Positions 53,477 to 62,694 of a stretch of DNA of 64,000 nt are shown here, in pieces. The position numbers and the translations under genes are program-made. The DNA is taken from NCBI GenBank assembly GCA_022760435.1, contig JALEFY010000031.1, positions 1-64,000 on the forward strand. The letters run 5' to 3'. Source of the stretch: Neomegalonema sp. (GTDB taxonomy: Bacteria; Pseudomonadota; Alphaproteobacteria; Rhodobacterales; Rhodobacteraceae). Within the stretch, counting starts at the first letter, position 1; every line of letters begins with the position of its first letter. Below the pieces are notes generated by a model. That model was not told the origin of the DNA and did not search any database. It was given only the letters and a program-made list of their open reading frames with translations.

Positions 53477-55576
53477 ATGCCTGACAGCCGCTCCGAATTG
53501 CTGCTTGAACTGTTCAGCGAAGAAATCCCCGCCCGCATGCAAGCCAAGGCGGCGGCGGATCTTGAAGGCCTGATGAGCAAGGGATTGCGCGAAGCCGGTG
53601 TCGGTTTCGAGAGCGCGCAGGCCTTTGTGACCCCGCGCCGATTGGTCCTGCATGTGGCCGGGCTGGCGCTGCAAACCGAGGCGGTGCGCGAGGAGCTCAA
53701 GGGCCCGCGCACGGATGCGCCGGAAAAGGCGCTCGAGGGGTTCTTGCGCAAGACCGGGCTGAGCAAGGATCAGCTCGAGATCCGCGATGACAAGAAGGGC
53801 CAGGTCTATTTCGCGGTGGTCGAGACGCCGGGGCGGGCGAGCGCCGATGTGGTCGCCGAGCTGGTGCCGCAGGTGGTGCGCGGCTTCCCCTGGCCCAAAT
53901 CGATGCGCTGGGGCTCGGGCGATCTGCGTTGGGTGCGCCCGTTGCGCAGCGTGCTTTGCGTGATCGGTGCGCCCGGCGTTGCCGAGGTCGTGCCCTTCGA
54001 TATCGACGGTATTCAGAGCGGCAATCGCGCCTGGGGGCACCGGGTGATGGCGCCCAAAGCGGTGCGCGAGGCCGGGTTCGAGGTGAGCGGCTTTGAGGAC
54101 TATAAACAGCGCCTGCGCGCGGCCAAGGTCATGCTCGATGCAGGGGAGCGTGGCAAGAAGATCGAGCGTGACGCCAAGAAGCTGGCTCGCGAGGCCGGGC
54201 TCGAACTGGTCGCCGATCCCGGCCTATTGCGCGAGGTCACCGGGCTCGTGGAATGGCCTGTCGCGCTGATGGGGGAGATCGAGCTGCGCTTTCAGGCCTT
54301 GCCGCCCGAAGTGTTGCAGACCTCGATGAAGGAGCATCAGAAGTTCTTCTCCTTGCGCGATCCGGCAAGTGGCAAAATCACCCGGTTCATCACCGTGGCC
54401 AATATCGCCTCCAAGGACAAGGGTGCCAAGATCGTCGCGGGCAACGAGCGCGTGCTGCGCGCGCGGCTGTCGGATGCGGAATTCTTCTATAACAATGACT
54501 TGCAGGCAGGTCTTGAAGCGGGGCTGCCCAAGCTCGAGGCGGTGACCTTCCATAACAAGCTCGGCAGTCAGGCCGCCCGCATCAACCGGATCCGTGATCT
54601 GGCGCGGCTGCTGGCACCGATGGTCGGTGCCGATCCGGCGCTGGCCGATCGCGCTGCCGCGCTGGCCAAGGCGGATCTGGTCACCGAGATGGTCTTCGAG
54701 TTCCCCGAGCTTCAGGGCCTGATGGGGCGCTATTATGCGCAAGCAGCGGGCGAGGATGCGGCGGTGGCCGCAGCGATCGAGGCGCATTATGCGCCGCTCG
54801 GGCCTTCTGACGCGGTGCCGAACGCGCCGGTTTCGATCGCGGTCTCACTGGCCGACAAGATCGATACCCTCACCGGCTTTTGGGCGATCGATGAAAAGCC
54901 GACCGGGTCGAAAGATCCCTTCGCTCTGCGCCGCGCCGCGCTCGGGGTGATCCGCATTCTGCTGGAAAACAGCATTCGCCTGCCGCTGGAGGCGCAGTTC
55001 GAGGCCGGGCTGGCCAAGCATCCGGGCGAGGGCAAGCTCGAGGATGTCGCCGCCGACCTGATGCGCTTCACCGCCGATCGGCTGAAGGTCTATCTGCGCG
55101 AGTCAGGGGTGCGCCATGATGTCATCGATGCGGTCTTCGCTCTGGGCGGACAGGATGATCTCACCGATGTCGTCGCGCGGGTGCGGGCGCTGCAAAAGCT
55201 GCTCGGCACCGAGGACGGCGCCAATCTGCTCGCGGCTTTCAAGCGCGCCAATAACATCCTGACCGCAGAGGAAAAGAAAGACGGTGTCGAGTATTCGCTG
55301 GCGCCGGATGTCAAATTCGCCGAGGAACCGGCGGAAAAGGCGCTCTTCGCTGCTCTGGATGCGGCGGACAAAGCGGTCGGCGCTGCGCTGCGCAAGGAGA
55401 ATTACCCGCAGGCAATGAGCGCGATGGCGAAGCTGCGTGGCCCGCTGGACACGTTCTTTGAGGCTGTGGTGGTCAATGCTGACAGTCCAGTGCTGCGAAG
55501 GAACCGGTTGTGCTTGCTGCATCGCATCCGCGAAAGCTTTGGCAAGGTGGCCGATTTTGCGTCGGTAGAGGGATAG
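53477..55576 (+). CDS. glyS: Glycine-tRNA ligase beta subunit
   Basis: About 699 residues, beta subunit, providing tRNA recognition. LLLELFSEEIPARMQ is the canonical start, LPPEVLQTSMKEHQKFFSL and ARLSDAEFFYNNDL are conserved blocks, and the C-terminal DALR-like domain ends with FFEAVVVNADSPVLRRNRL. It follows DUF6446 after 54 bp and is probably in the same operon. Confidence 0.96.
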   Translation: MPDSRSELLLELFSEEIPARMQAKAAADLEGLMSKGLREAGVGFESAQAFVTPRRLVLHVAGLALQTEAVREELKGPRTDAPEKALEGFLRKTGLSKDQLEIRDDKKGQVYFAVVETPGRASADVVAELVPQVVRGFPWPKSMRWGSGDLRWVRPLRSVLCVIGAPGVAEVVPFDIDGIQSGNRAWGHRVMAPKAVREAGFEVSGFEDYKQRLRAAKVMLDAGERGKKIERDAKKLAREAGLELVADPGLLREVTGLVEWPVALMGEIELRFQALPPEVLQTSMKEHQKFFSLRDPASGKITRFITVANIASKDKGAKIVAGNERVLRARLSDAEFFYNNDLQAGLEAGLPKLEAVTFHNKLGSQAARINRIRDLARLLAPMVGADPALADRAAALAKADLVTEMVFEFPELQGLMGRYYAQAAGEDAAVAAAIEAHYAPLGPSDAVPNAPVSIAVSLADKIDTLTGFWAIDEKPTGSKDPFALRRAALGVIRILLENSIRLPLEAQFEAGLAKHPGEGKLEDVAADLMRFTADRLKVYLRESGVRHDVIDAVFALGGQDDLTDVVARVRALQKLLGTEDGANLLAAFKRANNILTAEEKKDGVEYSLAPDVKFAEEPAEKALFAALDAADKAVGAALRKENYPQAMSAMAKLRGPLDTFFEAVVVNADSPVLRRNRLCLLHRIRESFGKVADFASVEG

Positions 55577-56040
55577 TCTGAGCACTGCCCGACGCGCGTG
55601 GTTCCTGTTCCGATCTCGACGTGATGATTGGACAGGACCGCCAGCATTAACGCTCCAACTCGAGCGGGAGAAACCCGAGGGAGAGGGCGGGGGTGAGGCC
55701 GCTTTTGCTTCGGCCTCTGCACCTGGTGCGGTTCCTGAACGGCTCACCGCACCATGATGCCCTTCGCATTCCCCAGTCCCGCCAAACTGCCAGGCGGTTT
55801 CTGACCGGATGAACCGAAGGCCGCAGCCGCTACGCTCTCACTCTGCCGACGGACCCATGCCAATGCATCCCGAGCGCACGACTTTATGCCTTGAGCGTGC
55901 CTTGAGATCGGGGGGCTGTAAAGCGGTTCTCTGGCGGAAGTTTTTTGTCGCTCAGGAAAATGTGACAAAACCGCATCGGTTCTGCCACATTTCCAGCGAC
56001 ATCGTTGCGAGCACAAGAGCCGCAAGAACAAACGCGATGG
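55577..56040. other. Gene-free region after glyS with terminator-like and hairpin structures
   Basis: 464 bp between convergent genes. GAGGCCG and CGGCCTC flank a T-rich loop (about 55696-55718), a plausible glyS terminator. A G-rich stretch just upstream resembles a REP-like element found in many proteobacteria. A second inverted repeat (GGTGCGGT...ACCGCACC, about 55727-55754) follows. The large hairpin at 55947-56000 is described separately. Short frames here look non-coding. Confidence 0.5.
55947..56000. repeat. Long imperfect inverted repeat (54-nt hairpin)
   Basis: Arms at 55947-55973 and 55977-56000 fold into about 22 Watson-Crick pairs with two mismatches, a bulged A (55957), a 2-nt bulge (55953-55954) and a 3-nt loop (CAT, 55974-55976). 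It lies 40 bp beyond the stop of the secretin N-domain gene. There is no T run after it on either strand in the right direction. It could be a 3'-stability structure, a MITE remnant or a protein-binding site. Confidence 0.7.
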
Positions 56041-56640
56041 TTACATTGTATCCGGCGCGTTCATCATCAGATCGGCTTCGGTATTCTTGCCGGTATCACC
56101 AACAGCGTTGCGGGTGATGCCCATCTCGGACTCGATGCGTTGCTTGAGCGTGTTGTGCTCGTCAACATGATCGCTTGGGCTCAAGGTCCGCTCGCAGCGC
56201 GGGGCGCATTGGAAATGGGTCGCATGGGTCGGGCCACGATGAAGGACAACGCGCCGGGCGCTCGGCTCGCGCACAAAGACCTCATAATCACCGAGCAGGC
56301 GGCCATCGGCATCCAGAAACAGCATATTGGTGGCGCCAACCGAGCGCGCCGAGATCACGGCATTGCTGGCATTGAGCATATTGGCATCGGCAATCGCCGG
56401 GTTGCCGACCAGCACCGTCTTCACGCTGCGATCGAACTTCACCTGCCGCAGATGGTTGAGCAGCAGCTCGAGGCATTCGCCATCCGCCGACGCTTCGTTG
56501 CAGCCGCCCCGGGTCTCGCCCTGCTGGGCCATCGGCTCGTCGCCGGGGGAGCCGGCGCGCAGATCGGAGGGGGGCAGCGACAAGACGCAGCCGGCGACAA
56601 GCGCAGGCAAGGCGGAAAGCAAGGGCGATTTGGCGCGCAT
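56041..56640 (-). CDS. Secretin N-terminal-domain protein (CpaC-like N0), orphan
   Basis: About 199 residues with a signal peptide (LLSALPALVAGCVLSLPPS). The domain (VKTVLVGNPAIADANMLNAS, GATNMLFLDADGRLLGDYEV) matches the N-terminal domain of Tad/CpaC secretins, but no secretin channel follows; the rest is a hydrophilic tail with Cys-rich FQCAPRCERTL. The ATG at 56640 follows AGGAGG. Such stand-alone N-domain proteins may be accessory pilotins or decoys. Confidence 0.82.
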   Translation of the reverse strand: MRAKSPLLSALPALVAGCVLSLPPSDLRAGSPGDEPMAQQGETRGGCNEASADGECLELLLNHLRQVKFDRSVKTVLVGNPAIADANMLNASNAVISARSVGATNMLFLDADGRLLGDYEVFVREPSARRVVLHRGPTHATHFQCAPRCERTLSPSDHVDEHNTLKQRIESEMGITRNAVGDTGKNTEADLMMNAPDTM

Positions 56641-56867
56641 GGGGCCTCCTGAAAGGAATGCGGCGCAGACCGGCGCCGGGCAAATTGATTGGCCCTCATT
56701 GTGCGCGAGCTTGGTCACTGCCCGGTTAATGCGCGGCGCTTTGGGCCAAGCAATCTTGAGCATGACGCGCACAAATGTAAGCTGCGCGGGAATGGGGGCA
56801 GGCGCTCGAGCATGTCGCATGGGAGCAAAGATCAACTCCTGCCCCGGATGAGAGCGGAGAGCAGCCG

Positions 56868-57485
56868 ATGAAACTCTACTATTCCCCCACCTCGCCTTAC
56901 TCGCGCAAGGTGCGGGTGCTGCTGATCGAAGCCGGGATCGACGGGGTCGAATTGGTGAGCGATACCGCCATGTCCCCGGATGCGCAGGTTCCGCGGTTCA
57001 ACCCTTTGGGCAAGGTACCGGCGCTGGTGCTGGGCACGGGGGAAGTCCTCTTTGATAGTCCGGTGATCTGCGAATTCTTCGACCAGCAGGATGGCAAGGC
57101 GCAATTCCTGCCGCGATCAGGGATCGAGCGGATCCGGGTGCTGCGCGATCAGGCGCTGGGTGACGGCGTGCTTGATGCCGCTTTCAGCACCGTTGTCGAG
57201 AAACGGCGCGAGGATGCGCAGGTCTCGCCGATATGGCTTGATCGTTGGCGCAGGGCGATTGATCGCTCGGTAAGCGTGATGGAGGCGCAGATCGCAAGCG
57301 GGAAAATGCGTCCGAGCGGCGCTGGCATGCCGGATCTCGGGGCGATCAGTTGGGGCTGCGCTTTGGGTTATCTCGATTTTCGGTTGCCAATGATCGATTG
57401 GCGCGAGCAGGCCCCGCAGCTCGCGGCATGGTGGGCGCAGATGCAGGCGCGCGAGAGCTTTACACAAACCGAGCCCCCGGCTTGA
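56868..57485 (+). CDS. Glutathione S-transferase family protein
   Basis: About 205 residues. Thioredoxin-fold N-terminus (KLYYSPTSPYSRKVRVLL, with the S-P-Y-S active-site region and NPLGKVPAL, FDSPVICEF) and an all-helical C-terminal domain (ISWGCALGYLDFRLP). The family conjugates or reduces xenobiotics with glutathione. The ATG is preceded by GAGCAGCC. Confidence 0.9.
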   Translation: MKLYYSPTSPYSRKVRVLLIEAGIDGVELVSDTAMSPDAQVPRFNPLGKVPALVLGTGEVLFDSPVICEFFDQQDGKAQFLPRSGIERIRVLRDQALGDGVLDAAFSTVVEKRREDAQVSPIWLDRWRRAIDRSVSVMEAQIASGKMRPSGAGMPDLGAISWGCALGYLDFRLPMIDWREQAPQLAAWWAQMQARESFTQTEPPA

Positions 57486-57529
57486 TCAAGGCTCCCTGGT
57501 CAACGCTCCCGGATTCAGGTTCCTTGGGG

Positions 57530-57597
57530 CTATTGCTTGGGGGCTATTGCTTGGGGGCTATTGCTTGGGGGCTATTGCTTGGGGGCTATTGCTTGCT
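57530..57597. repeat. 14-bp tandem repeat, five copies, spanning the end of a cell-wall hydrolase gene
   Basis: CTATTGCTTGGGGG repeats at 57530, 57544, 57558, 57572 and 57586. The stop codon of the hydrolase gene (TAG on the minus strand, CTA at 57586-57588) lies in the last copy. The 14-bp period is not a multiple of three, so copy-number change would shift any reading frame through it, but each copy carries a minus-strand TAG. Confidence 0.95.
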
Positions 57598-58539
57598 CGA
57601 TTTGGTCGCAAAGCGCAGCAGGCGGCGGTAGAAGATATGGCGGCCGATCGTGGCCGTCGTCTCCATGGTCCGGTTCCACCGCGGATCGACATAATCGGCA
57701 TGGTAATGGGTGGCATGGCCGGTCAAGCGGCGCGGGGCCCCCATCAGCATCAGCGTGGCGATCCGCTCCGCCAGGGTCGCTGACGGGCCGGGGATGATCG
57801 TGTCCGGGATCCCGTCGCAGGTATAGGAGAACTGGCAGCCGGTCGAACGCTCGGAGCCCTGATTGACCACGCCGCAGACCGTTTTGGGCCAATAGGCGCT
57901 ATCGACCCGGTTCAGAACCACTTCGGCAACGGCTACCTGTCCCTCAAAGGATTCGCCGCGCGCCTCGAAATAGATCGCCTCGGTCAGGCAGGTGAGCTCC
58001 TTGGCGCCGTTCTTTTCGGCCAGACGGTTGCGCCCCTCCAGAAAGGATGCATTCAGCCGTAGCGCAAGTTCGCGGTCGAAGGCGACGCTGTTGCTGTTGG
58101 CCAGCTCGGTGCCAGTGGCGCTATCGGTGCTTTGCAGGACCGCCACGCGGGTCTCGGCGCGTTCGCCATCCGGGGGCGGCGCCATGCTGCCAAGCCCGGT
58201 GCCGCGGATCTGGGCGGCATTGGCCAGGGCGCTATCGGAGATGAGCGCAGCGATGTTATCGCGGCCCGAAATCACCAGACCATGGGCGCTGGGGCTCGAA
58301 AGGGGCGTGTCACCGCCAAGACCCAGGGTGCGGGTCTCGCGCGCCGGGGGCAGCGGGGGCATGAAAACCGGCGGCAGCGCGTGGGATGCGGCACGCAACG
58401 GGCCGCCCTTTGTACCGCCAAGCGGGCTTGCCGCGGAGATTTCGGGCAGAGCGATGATCCCGGCCGCTGCCGATGCGCCGATCAGGAGCATCGCAGCCAG
58501 AGCGGCGCGCATCGCCGGTGTGAGGCCGAATTCGGTCAA
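57586..58539 (-). CDS. SleB-like cell wall hydrolase
   Basis: About 317 residues. N-terminal membrane anchor/signal (ALAAMLLIGASAAAGIIAL), a Pro/Ser-rich linker (PVFMPPLPPARETRTLGLGG), and a C-terminal Hydrolase_2 domain with LTEAIYFEARGESFEGQVAV and VAEVVLNRVDSAYWPKTVCG. It cleaves peptidoglycan, as SleB does in spores and relatives in Gram-negatives. A TTG start at 58539 (GGAGACAGG upstream) gives the anchor; an ATG at 58512 is the alternative. Confidence 0.85.
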   Translation of the reverse strand: MTEFGLTPAMRAALAAMLLIGASAAAGIIALPEISAASPLGGTKGGPLRAASHALPPVFMPPLPPARETRTLGLGGDTPLSSPSAHGLVISGRDNIAALISDSALANAAQIRGTGLGSMAPPPDGERAETRVAVLQSTDSATGTELANSNSVAFDRELALRLNASFLEGRNRLAEKNGAKELTCLTEAIYFEARGESFEGQVAVAEVVLNRVDSAYWPKTVCGVVNQGSERSTGCQFSYTCDGIPDTIIPGPSATLAERIATLMLMGAPRRLTGHATHYHADYVDPRWNRTMETTATIGRHIFYRRLLRFATKSSKQ

Positions 58540-58808
58540 ACCTGTCTCCGCATCAAACTGAAATCGCTCGGTCCTGCGGCTGCCAAAGCGCCGCGGCGTT
58601 CTTTTTCAATTGTTAAGGGCATGCTGCGCTCTAGGTTCCACAGCGATGCATAGGCCCGCAAGGTAAACATGTGGCATGAAAGCACGTTTACCTTGATGTT
58701 TTGTGAAATCGACATCGGCAGACACGATATCTTCATTCTGACCGGGATGCGGCGCTGCGATGGCTGAGCCAAGATGGCGGTTCAAAGATGGCGGTGCCGC
58801 CGTTCTTC

Positions 58809-59756
58809 TCAGTTCACCGGCGCATTGGCCCTCGCGGCTTGCAAGTCGCGTTGAAGGGCGGCCAGATCAGCAAAAGGCGCTTGGGCTGCGCTCTCCTCCT
58901 TCGGCTGACGGCGCTGGGCGTCCTGCCAGCCATAGCGCCCGAAATCGGCCCGTATCATTTGCTCGATCCAATGGCGCGCCTGCGCCGCGCGCAGGGCCGG
59001 GTTCTCGCGCAGACGCCGTTCGGCCAGAGCCTGCATCGCCGCGAGCGCCTCGTTCACGCCCGCGCCGGTCTGGGCCGAGAGGGTCAGCACTTTTGCCGGT
59101 TCGGAGCCGTCATGGGTGGTCAAGGATAGCGCGCCCTTGGCATCGGCGGCGGCGCGGCGGGCGACCTCGCCCATATCGGCTTTGGTCACGAGCAGCAGAT
59201 CGGGGGTCTCCATCACGCCAGCCTTCATGAATTGCAAGGCATCGCCGGAGCCGGGCTGGATGCAAAAGACGGTGGCATCGGCAATCGCGGCAATATCGGT
59301 CTCCGACTGGCCCACGCCGACCGTTTCGATCAGCACGAGGTCATAAACGCTGCGCATCAGGGTCGCGGCCGGATAGGTGAGCGCGGCCAGCCCGCCAAGA
59401 CGGTCACGCGCGGCCATCGAACGCACGAAGACGCCCTGATCCTCCGGATCGGTGGTCAGCCGGGTGCGATCGCCCAGCAAAGCCCCGCGCGAGCGTGAGG
59501 ATGACGGGTCGATCGCGATGATACCGATACTGTGCCCGCCCGCCCGCTGGGCCCGGATCAGCGCATCCATCAGGGTCGATTTGCCGACCCCCGGCGGGCC
59601 GGTCAGCCCGAGCACAACGCCGCCGGGCGCTGCAAAGGCGGCATCAAGCAAGGCGATCGTCTGCGGATCCTCGGGCCGGCGCTCGATCAGCGCCAGTGCC
59701 CGGGCCAGAGCGGGTTTACCGCCCGATCGCAGCTCGGCAAGGGACAATTCTTTCAT
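58809..59756 (-). CDS. meaB: Methylmalonyl-CoA mutase-associated GTPase
   Basis: About 315 residues. P-loop GPPGVGKSTL, ETVGVGQSETDIAAIAD and TKADMGEV (TKAD G4) place it in the ArgK/MeaB family, which protects methylmalonyl-CoA mutase and loads its B12 cofactor. The mutase gene is not in this window. It starts 36 bp after the dikinase-like gene on the same strand, so both are in one operon. Propionyl-CoA carboxylase genes (44.7-48.4 kb) supply the substrate of the mutase. Confidence 0.93.
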   Translation of the reverse strand: MKELSLAELRSGGKPALARALALIERRPEDPQTIALLDAAFAAPGGVVLGLTGPPGVGKSTLMDALIRAQRAGGHSIGIIAIDPSSSRSRGALLGDRTRLTTDPEDQGVFVRSMAARDRLGGLAALTYPAATLMRSVYDLVLIETVGVGQSETDIAAIADATVFCIQPGSGDALQFMKAGVMETPDLLLVTKADMGEVARRAAADAKGALSLTTHDGSEPAKVLTLSAQTGAGVNEALAAMQALAERRLRENPALRAAQARHWIEQMIRADFGRYGWQDAQRRQPKEESAAQAPFADLAALQRDLQAARANAPVN

Positions 59757-59792
59757 GGTAACGCGACTATCTCTGTTTAATGCACTGGTTCC

Positions 59793-62495
59793 TCAAGCGC
59801 CCTGTTCGCGCTGAGCTTCTTGCTCGGCGCGTCGATGCAAGATGGCAGCTTGCGCGGCGGCGAGCCGGGCAATCGGCGCGCGATAGGGCGAGCAGGAAAC
59901 ATAGTCGAAGCCGTAATCTTCGCAAAACTGAATGGTTGGCAGGTCCCCCCCATGCTCGCCGCACACACCGATCTGTAGATCCGGATTGGCGGCGCGGCCG
60001 CGCTCGAGCCCGATGCGCATCAACTCTCCGACCCCCTCGATATCGAGGCTCTGGAACGGATCGGCCTCAAAGACATGGCGTTCGACATAATCGCGCATCA
60101 ACCGGCCAGCATCATCGCGCGAGAGGCCATAGGTCATCTGCGTCAGGTCATTGGTGCCGAAGCTGAAAAAGGCCGCCATGGCGCCCAGCGCCTCCGCCCT
60201 GAGGGCGGCTCGAGGCGTCTCGACCATGATGCCGATCGTGTAATGCGGGCTGGCGCCGCGCTCCTCGGCCACGGCTTGCGCCACTGCCTCGATGCGCTGC
60301 TTGAGCAGTTCAAGCTCGCGCACGGCGGAGACCAGCGGGATCATGATTTCGGGCGATTGCTGGCGCCCGGTGCGGCGCTCCACCGCCAATGCGGCCTCAA
60401 AGATCGCGCGCGCCTGCATCTCATAGATTTCCGGATAGGCCACCCCCATCCGGCAGCCGCGCTTGCCAAGCATCGGGTTATATTCGGCCAGCTCGCGTGC
60501 CCGGTGGCGGATCTTTTCTGCCGTCAGCCCGGTTGCCTCGACCAGATCGCGGATGCCGTCCTCATCTTGCGGCAAGAACTCGTGCAGCGGCGGGTCGAGC
60601 AGGCGGATGGTCACCGGCACGGCCGAGTGCATATCGGCAGCAGGCTCGCGCAAGGAGGAAAGCCCGCTCATGATCTCGAAGAACCGCTCGAAATCGGTGC
60701 GTTGCATCGGCAAGAGACGGTCGAGCGCGGCCCGGCGCTCGGCCTCGCTATCGGCGAGGATCATCTCCTGCATCACCGTGATCCGGCCTTTCTCGAAGAA
60801 CATATGCTCGGTGCGGCACAGCCCGATCCCGTCGACACCCATCCGCCGCGCGGTTTCGGCATCATGGGGCGTGTCGGCATTGGCGCGGACCTTCAGGCGG
60901 CGGATCTCATCGGCCCAGCGCATCAGGATCGCGAAGGCGCCGGTCAGCTCGGGCCGGCGGGTCTGCACCACTCCGGCGAGCGCCACGCCCTCCGAGCCAT
61001 CGAGGGTGATCAGGTCACCGGGACCAAAAACGCGGCCATCGCAGGCGATCAGTCTTTGCGCGGTCAGATCGATCTGGGCATCGGAGGCGCCGACGATACA
61101 GGGGCGCCCCAGGGTGCGGGCGACCACGGCGGCGTGGCTGGTCATGCCGCCCCTTGTGGTGAAGACACCGGCAGCGGCATGCATGCCTTGAATATCGCCC
61201 GGATGGGTTTCAGGCCGCGCCAGGATCGCCGCTTCGCCGGTGATCGAGAGCGCCTCTGCGGCCTCGGCGGAGAAGGCCAGCCGTCCGACCACAGCGCCGG
61301 GGGAGGCAGGCAGGCCATGGGCGATCCGCAATCGCGGCGCGCCGGGGTCGACGGTGGCGTGCAGCATTTCCTCGAGGCTCTTGGGCTCGACCAAAAGCAG
61401 CGCCTCATCACGGCTGATCTCACCGGCATTGGCGGCATCGAGCGCCATTCGGATCGAGGCAGCGGCGGTGGCGCGAATTGGGGCCGCGCCGAGCAAAACC
61501 GGCTTGCCGCCCGAAACGGCGATGCGCGCGGTGACCGGGCGGCGCATGGCCCGCTGCGCGGCATTGGCCAGTTCCAGAATACGCGCGGTTTGCGGTGAGG
61601 CTGCATTGGCGCGGTCGATGGGCCAACTGCTGGTGCCGCTCAAGGGGCTCTCGGCACCGAGCTTGCCAAAGGTGAGGGTCCCGCCCGGCTCGCGCTCTCC
61701 CGTCTGCGGATCGTGCAAGGAAAGATCGGCGCGGCCATCTCCCTCCTGCATGGGGGGCGCGAGTTCCTGCAGCACCAGCGCTGTTTGCTCCGAAGTGCCG
61801 GTCGCGGCGCGATGCTTTTGCAGTCGCGGGGCGTGCCAGGCGGCCAGAAGCGCTTGCGCGCCGAACAGCACCTCATCGGCAGCGTTTGCGGGCAGCGCCT
61901 CGCTGTTTTGCGCGGCAACCTGGGCCAGAGCATCGGTCAGGGCGATCTCGCTCGGGGCCTCGCCTGCGCTCTCGGCGGCATCGAGGACCGTGTCGATTGT
62001 CTCCTCGAGCGTGTCGGCCAGAAGGTCATCATGCATCGCGGCCAGGCGGCGCAGCAATCCGCGCCGGATCACCGCATCAGGCGCGCTTTGGGACGGGGCC
62101 AGAATGCCGATCCCCACCCCGAGCAGAGCGCGCGGCATGCCGGTGACGCTCTCCAGCGGCGAGGGGCGAAGGGACAAAAGCAGACGCTGATCTTGCTCCT
62201 GCGCGCCGAGGCGCTTGCCGCTGGCCTGCTCGAGCAGGGTGATGGCACGCTCGATCGCCCGGCGCAGCAAGTCCGGCTCGCTCTGGCTTTGATCAAGAAT
62301 CGCAGCCGGGATCACCACCGCGGGCGGCACATCGAGCCCGGCGCGGGTGAGTTGATCGAGGCAATGGCCGGTCCGGCCGATCTCGTCCGTTGCGCCATAG
62401 GTGCCAACGCCGATGCGCAGCGCCAGATCAGCTTGCGCAGCGTCTGCATCTTCGGGGCTGGAGAGGTCGAGGGAAGAGATTTTTTTGCGCGCCAT
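59793..62495 (-). CDS. PPDK-like PEP-binding protein with damaged ATP-grasp domain
   Basis: About 900 residues, built like pyruvate phosphate dikinase. The phospho-His domain is intact (GGMTSHAAVVAR, H454), as is the PEP/pyruvate barrel (GLCRTEHMFFE, IRLLDPPLHEFLP, FSFGTNDLTQMTYGLSRDDA, GVCGEHGGD with Cys845). The N-terminal ATP-grasp domain is not: GGKGANL reads GRTGHCL, and the positions of E323, Q335 and R337 of the Clostridium enzyme read R324, G336 and A338 in a gap-free alignment; R92 is kept (R110). So it should not use ATP normally. Likely a PEP-binding protein that I recall next to glyS in Rhodobacterales, of unknown role. meaB follows in the same operon. Confidence 0.85.
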   Translation of the reverse strand: MARKKISSLDLSSPEDADAAQADLALRIGVGTYGATDEIGRTGHCLDQLTRAGLDVPPAVVIPAAILDQSQSEPDLLRRAIERAITLLEQASGKRLGAQEQDQRLLLSLRPSPLESVTGMPRALLGVGIGILAPSQSAPDAVIRRGLLRRLAAMHDDLLADTLEETIDTVLDAAESAGEAPSEIALTDALAQVAAQNSEALPANAADEVLFGAQALLAAWHAPRLQKHRAATGTSEQTALVLQELAPPMQEGDGRADLSLHDPQTGEREPGGTLTFGKLGAESPLSGTSSWPIDRANAASPQTARILELANAAQRAMRRPVTARIAVSGGKPVLLGAAPIRATAAASIRMALDAANAGEISRDEALLLVEPKSLEEMLHATVDPGAPRLRIAHGLPASPGAVVGRLAFSAEAAEALSITGEAAILARPETHPGDIQGMHAAAGVFTTRGGMTSHAAVVARTLGRPCIVGASDAQIDLTAQRLIACDGRVFGPGDLITLDGSEGVALAGVVQTRRPELTGAFAILMRWADEIRRLKVRANADTPHDAETARRMGVDGIGLCRTEHMFFEKGRITVMQEMILADSEAERRAALDRLLPMQRTDFERFFEIMSGLSSLREPAADMHSAVPVTIRLLDPPLHEFLPQDEDGIRDLVEATGLTAEKIRHRARELAEYNPMLGKRGCRMGVAYPEIYEMQARAIFEAALAVERRTGRQQSPEIMIPLVSAVRELELLKQRIEAVAQAVAEERGASPHYTIGIMVETPRAALRAEALGAMAAFFSFGTNDLTQMTYGLSRDDAGRLMRDYVERHVFEADPFQSLDIEGVGELMRIGLERGRAANPDLQIGVCGEHGGDLPTIQFCEDYGFDYVSCSPYRAPIARLAAAQAAILHRRAEQEAQREQGA

Positions 62496-62694
62496 GAGCT
62501 TTCGTCACCGTTTGCTCATCGTTCTGCGCTCTTTTGTGGGGGAGCGCAAGTATGCGCCGTACCGGGCATGGGGCGCGCAAAGGGCTCTGCTGCCTGTCAT
62601 TTCGCATGTCTCAGCTTCTGACATGCGCCGCCTTCTGACTTGCTCAGGCGTCCGGCGGTATGTAGGCTTGGTTTGTACGGAGTTCAGGACTGTC

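Noticed and set aside
55744-56031. Broken transposase or small gene in the gap after glyS
   Set aside because: No DDE or other transposase motif, and no start signal; the residues look random.
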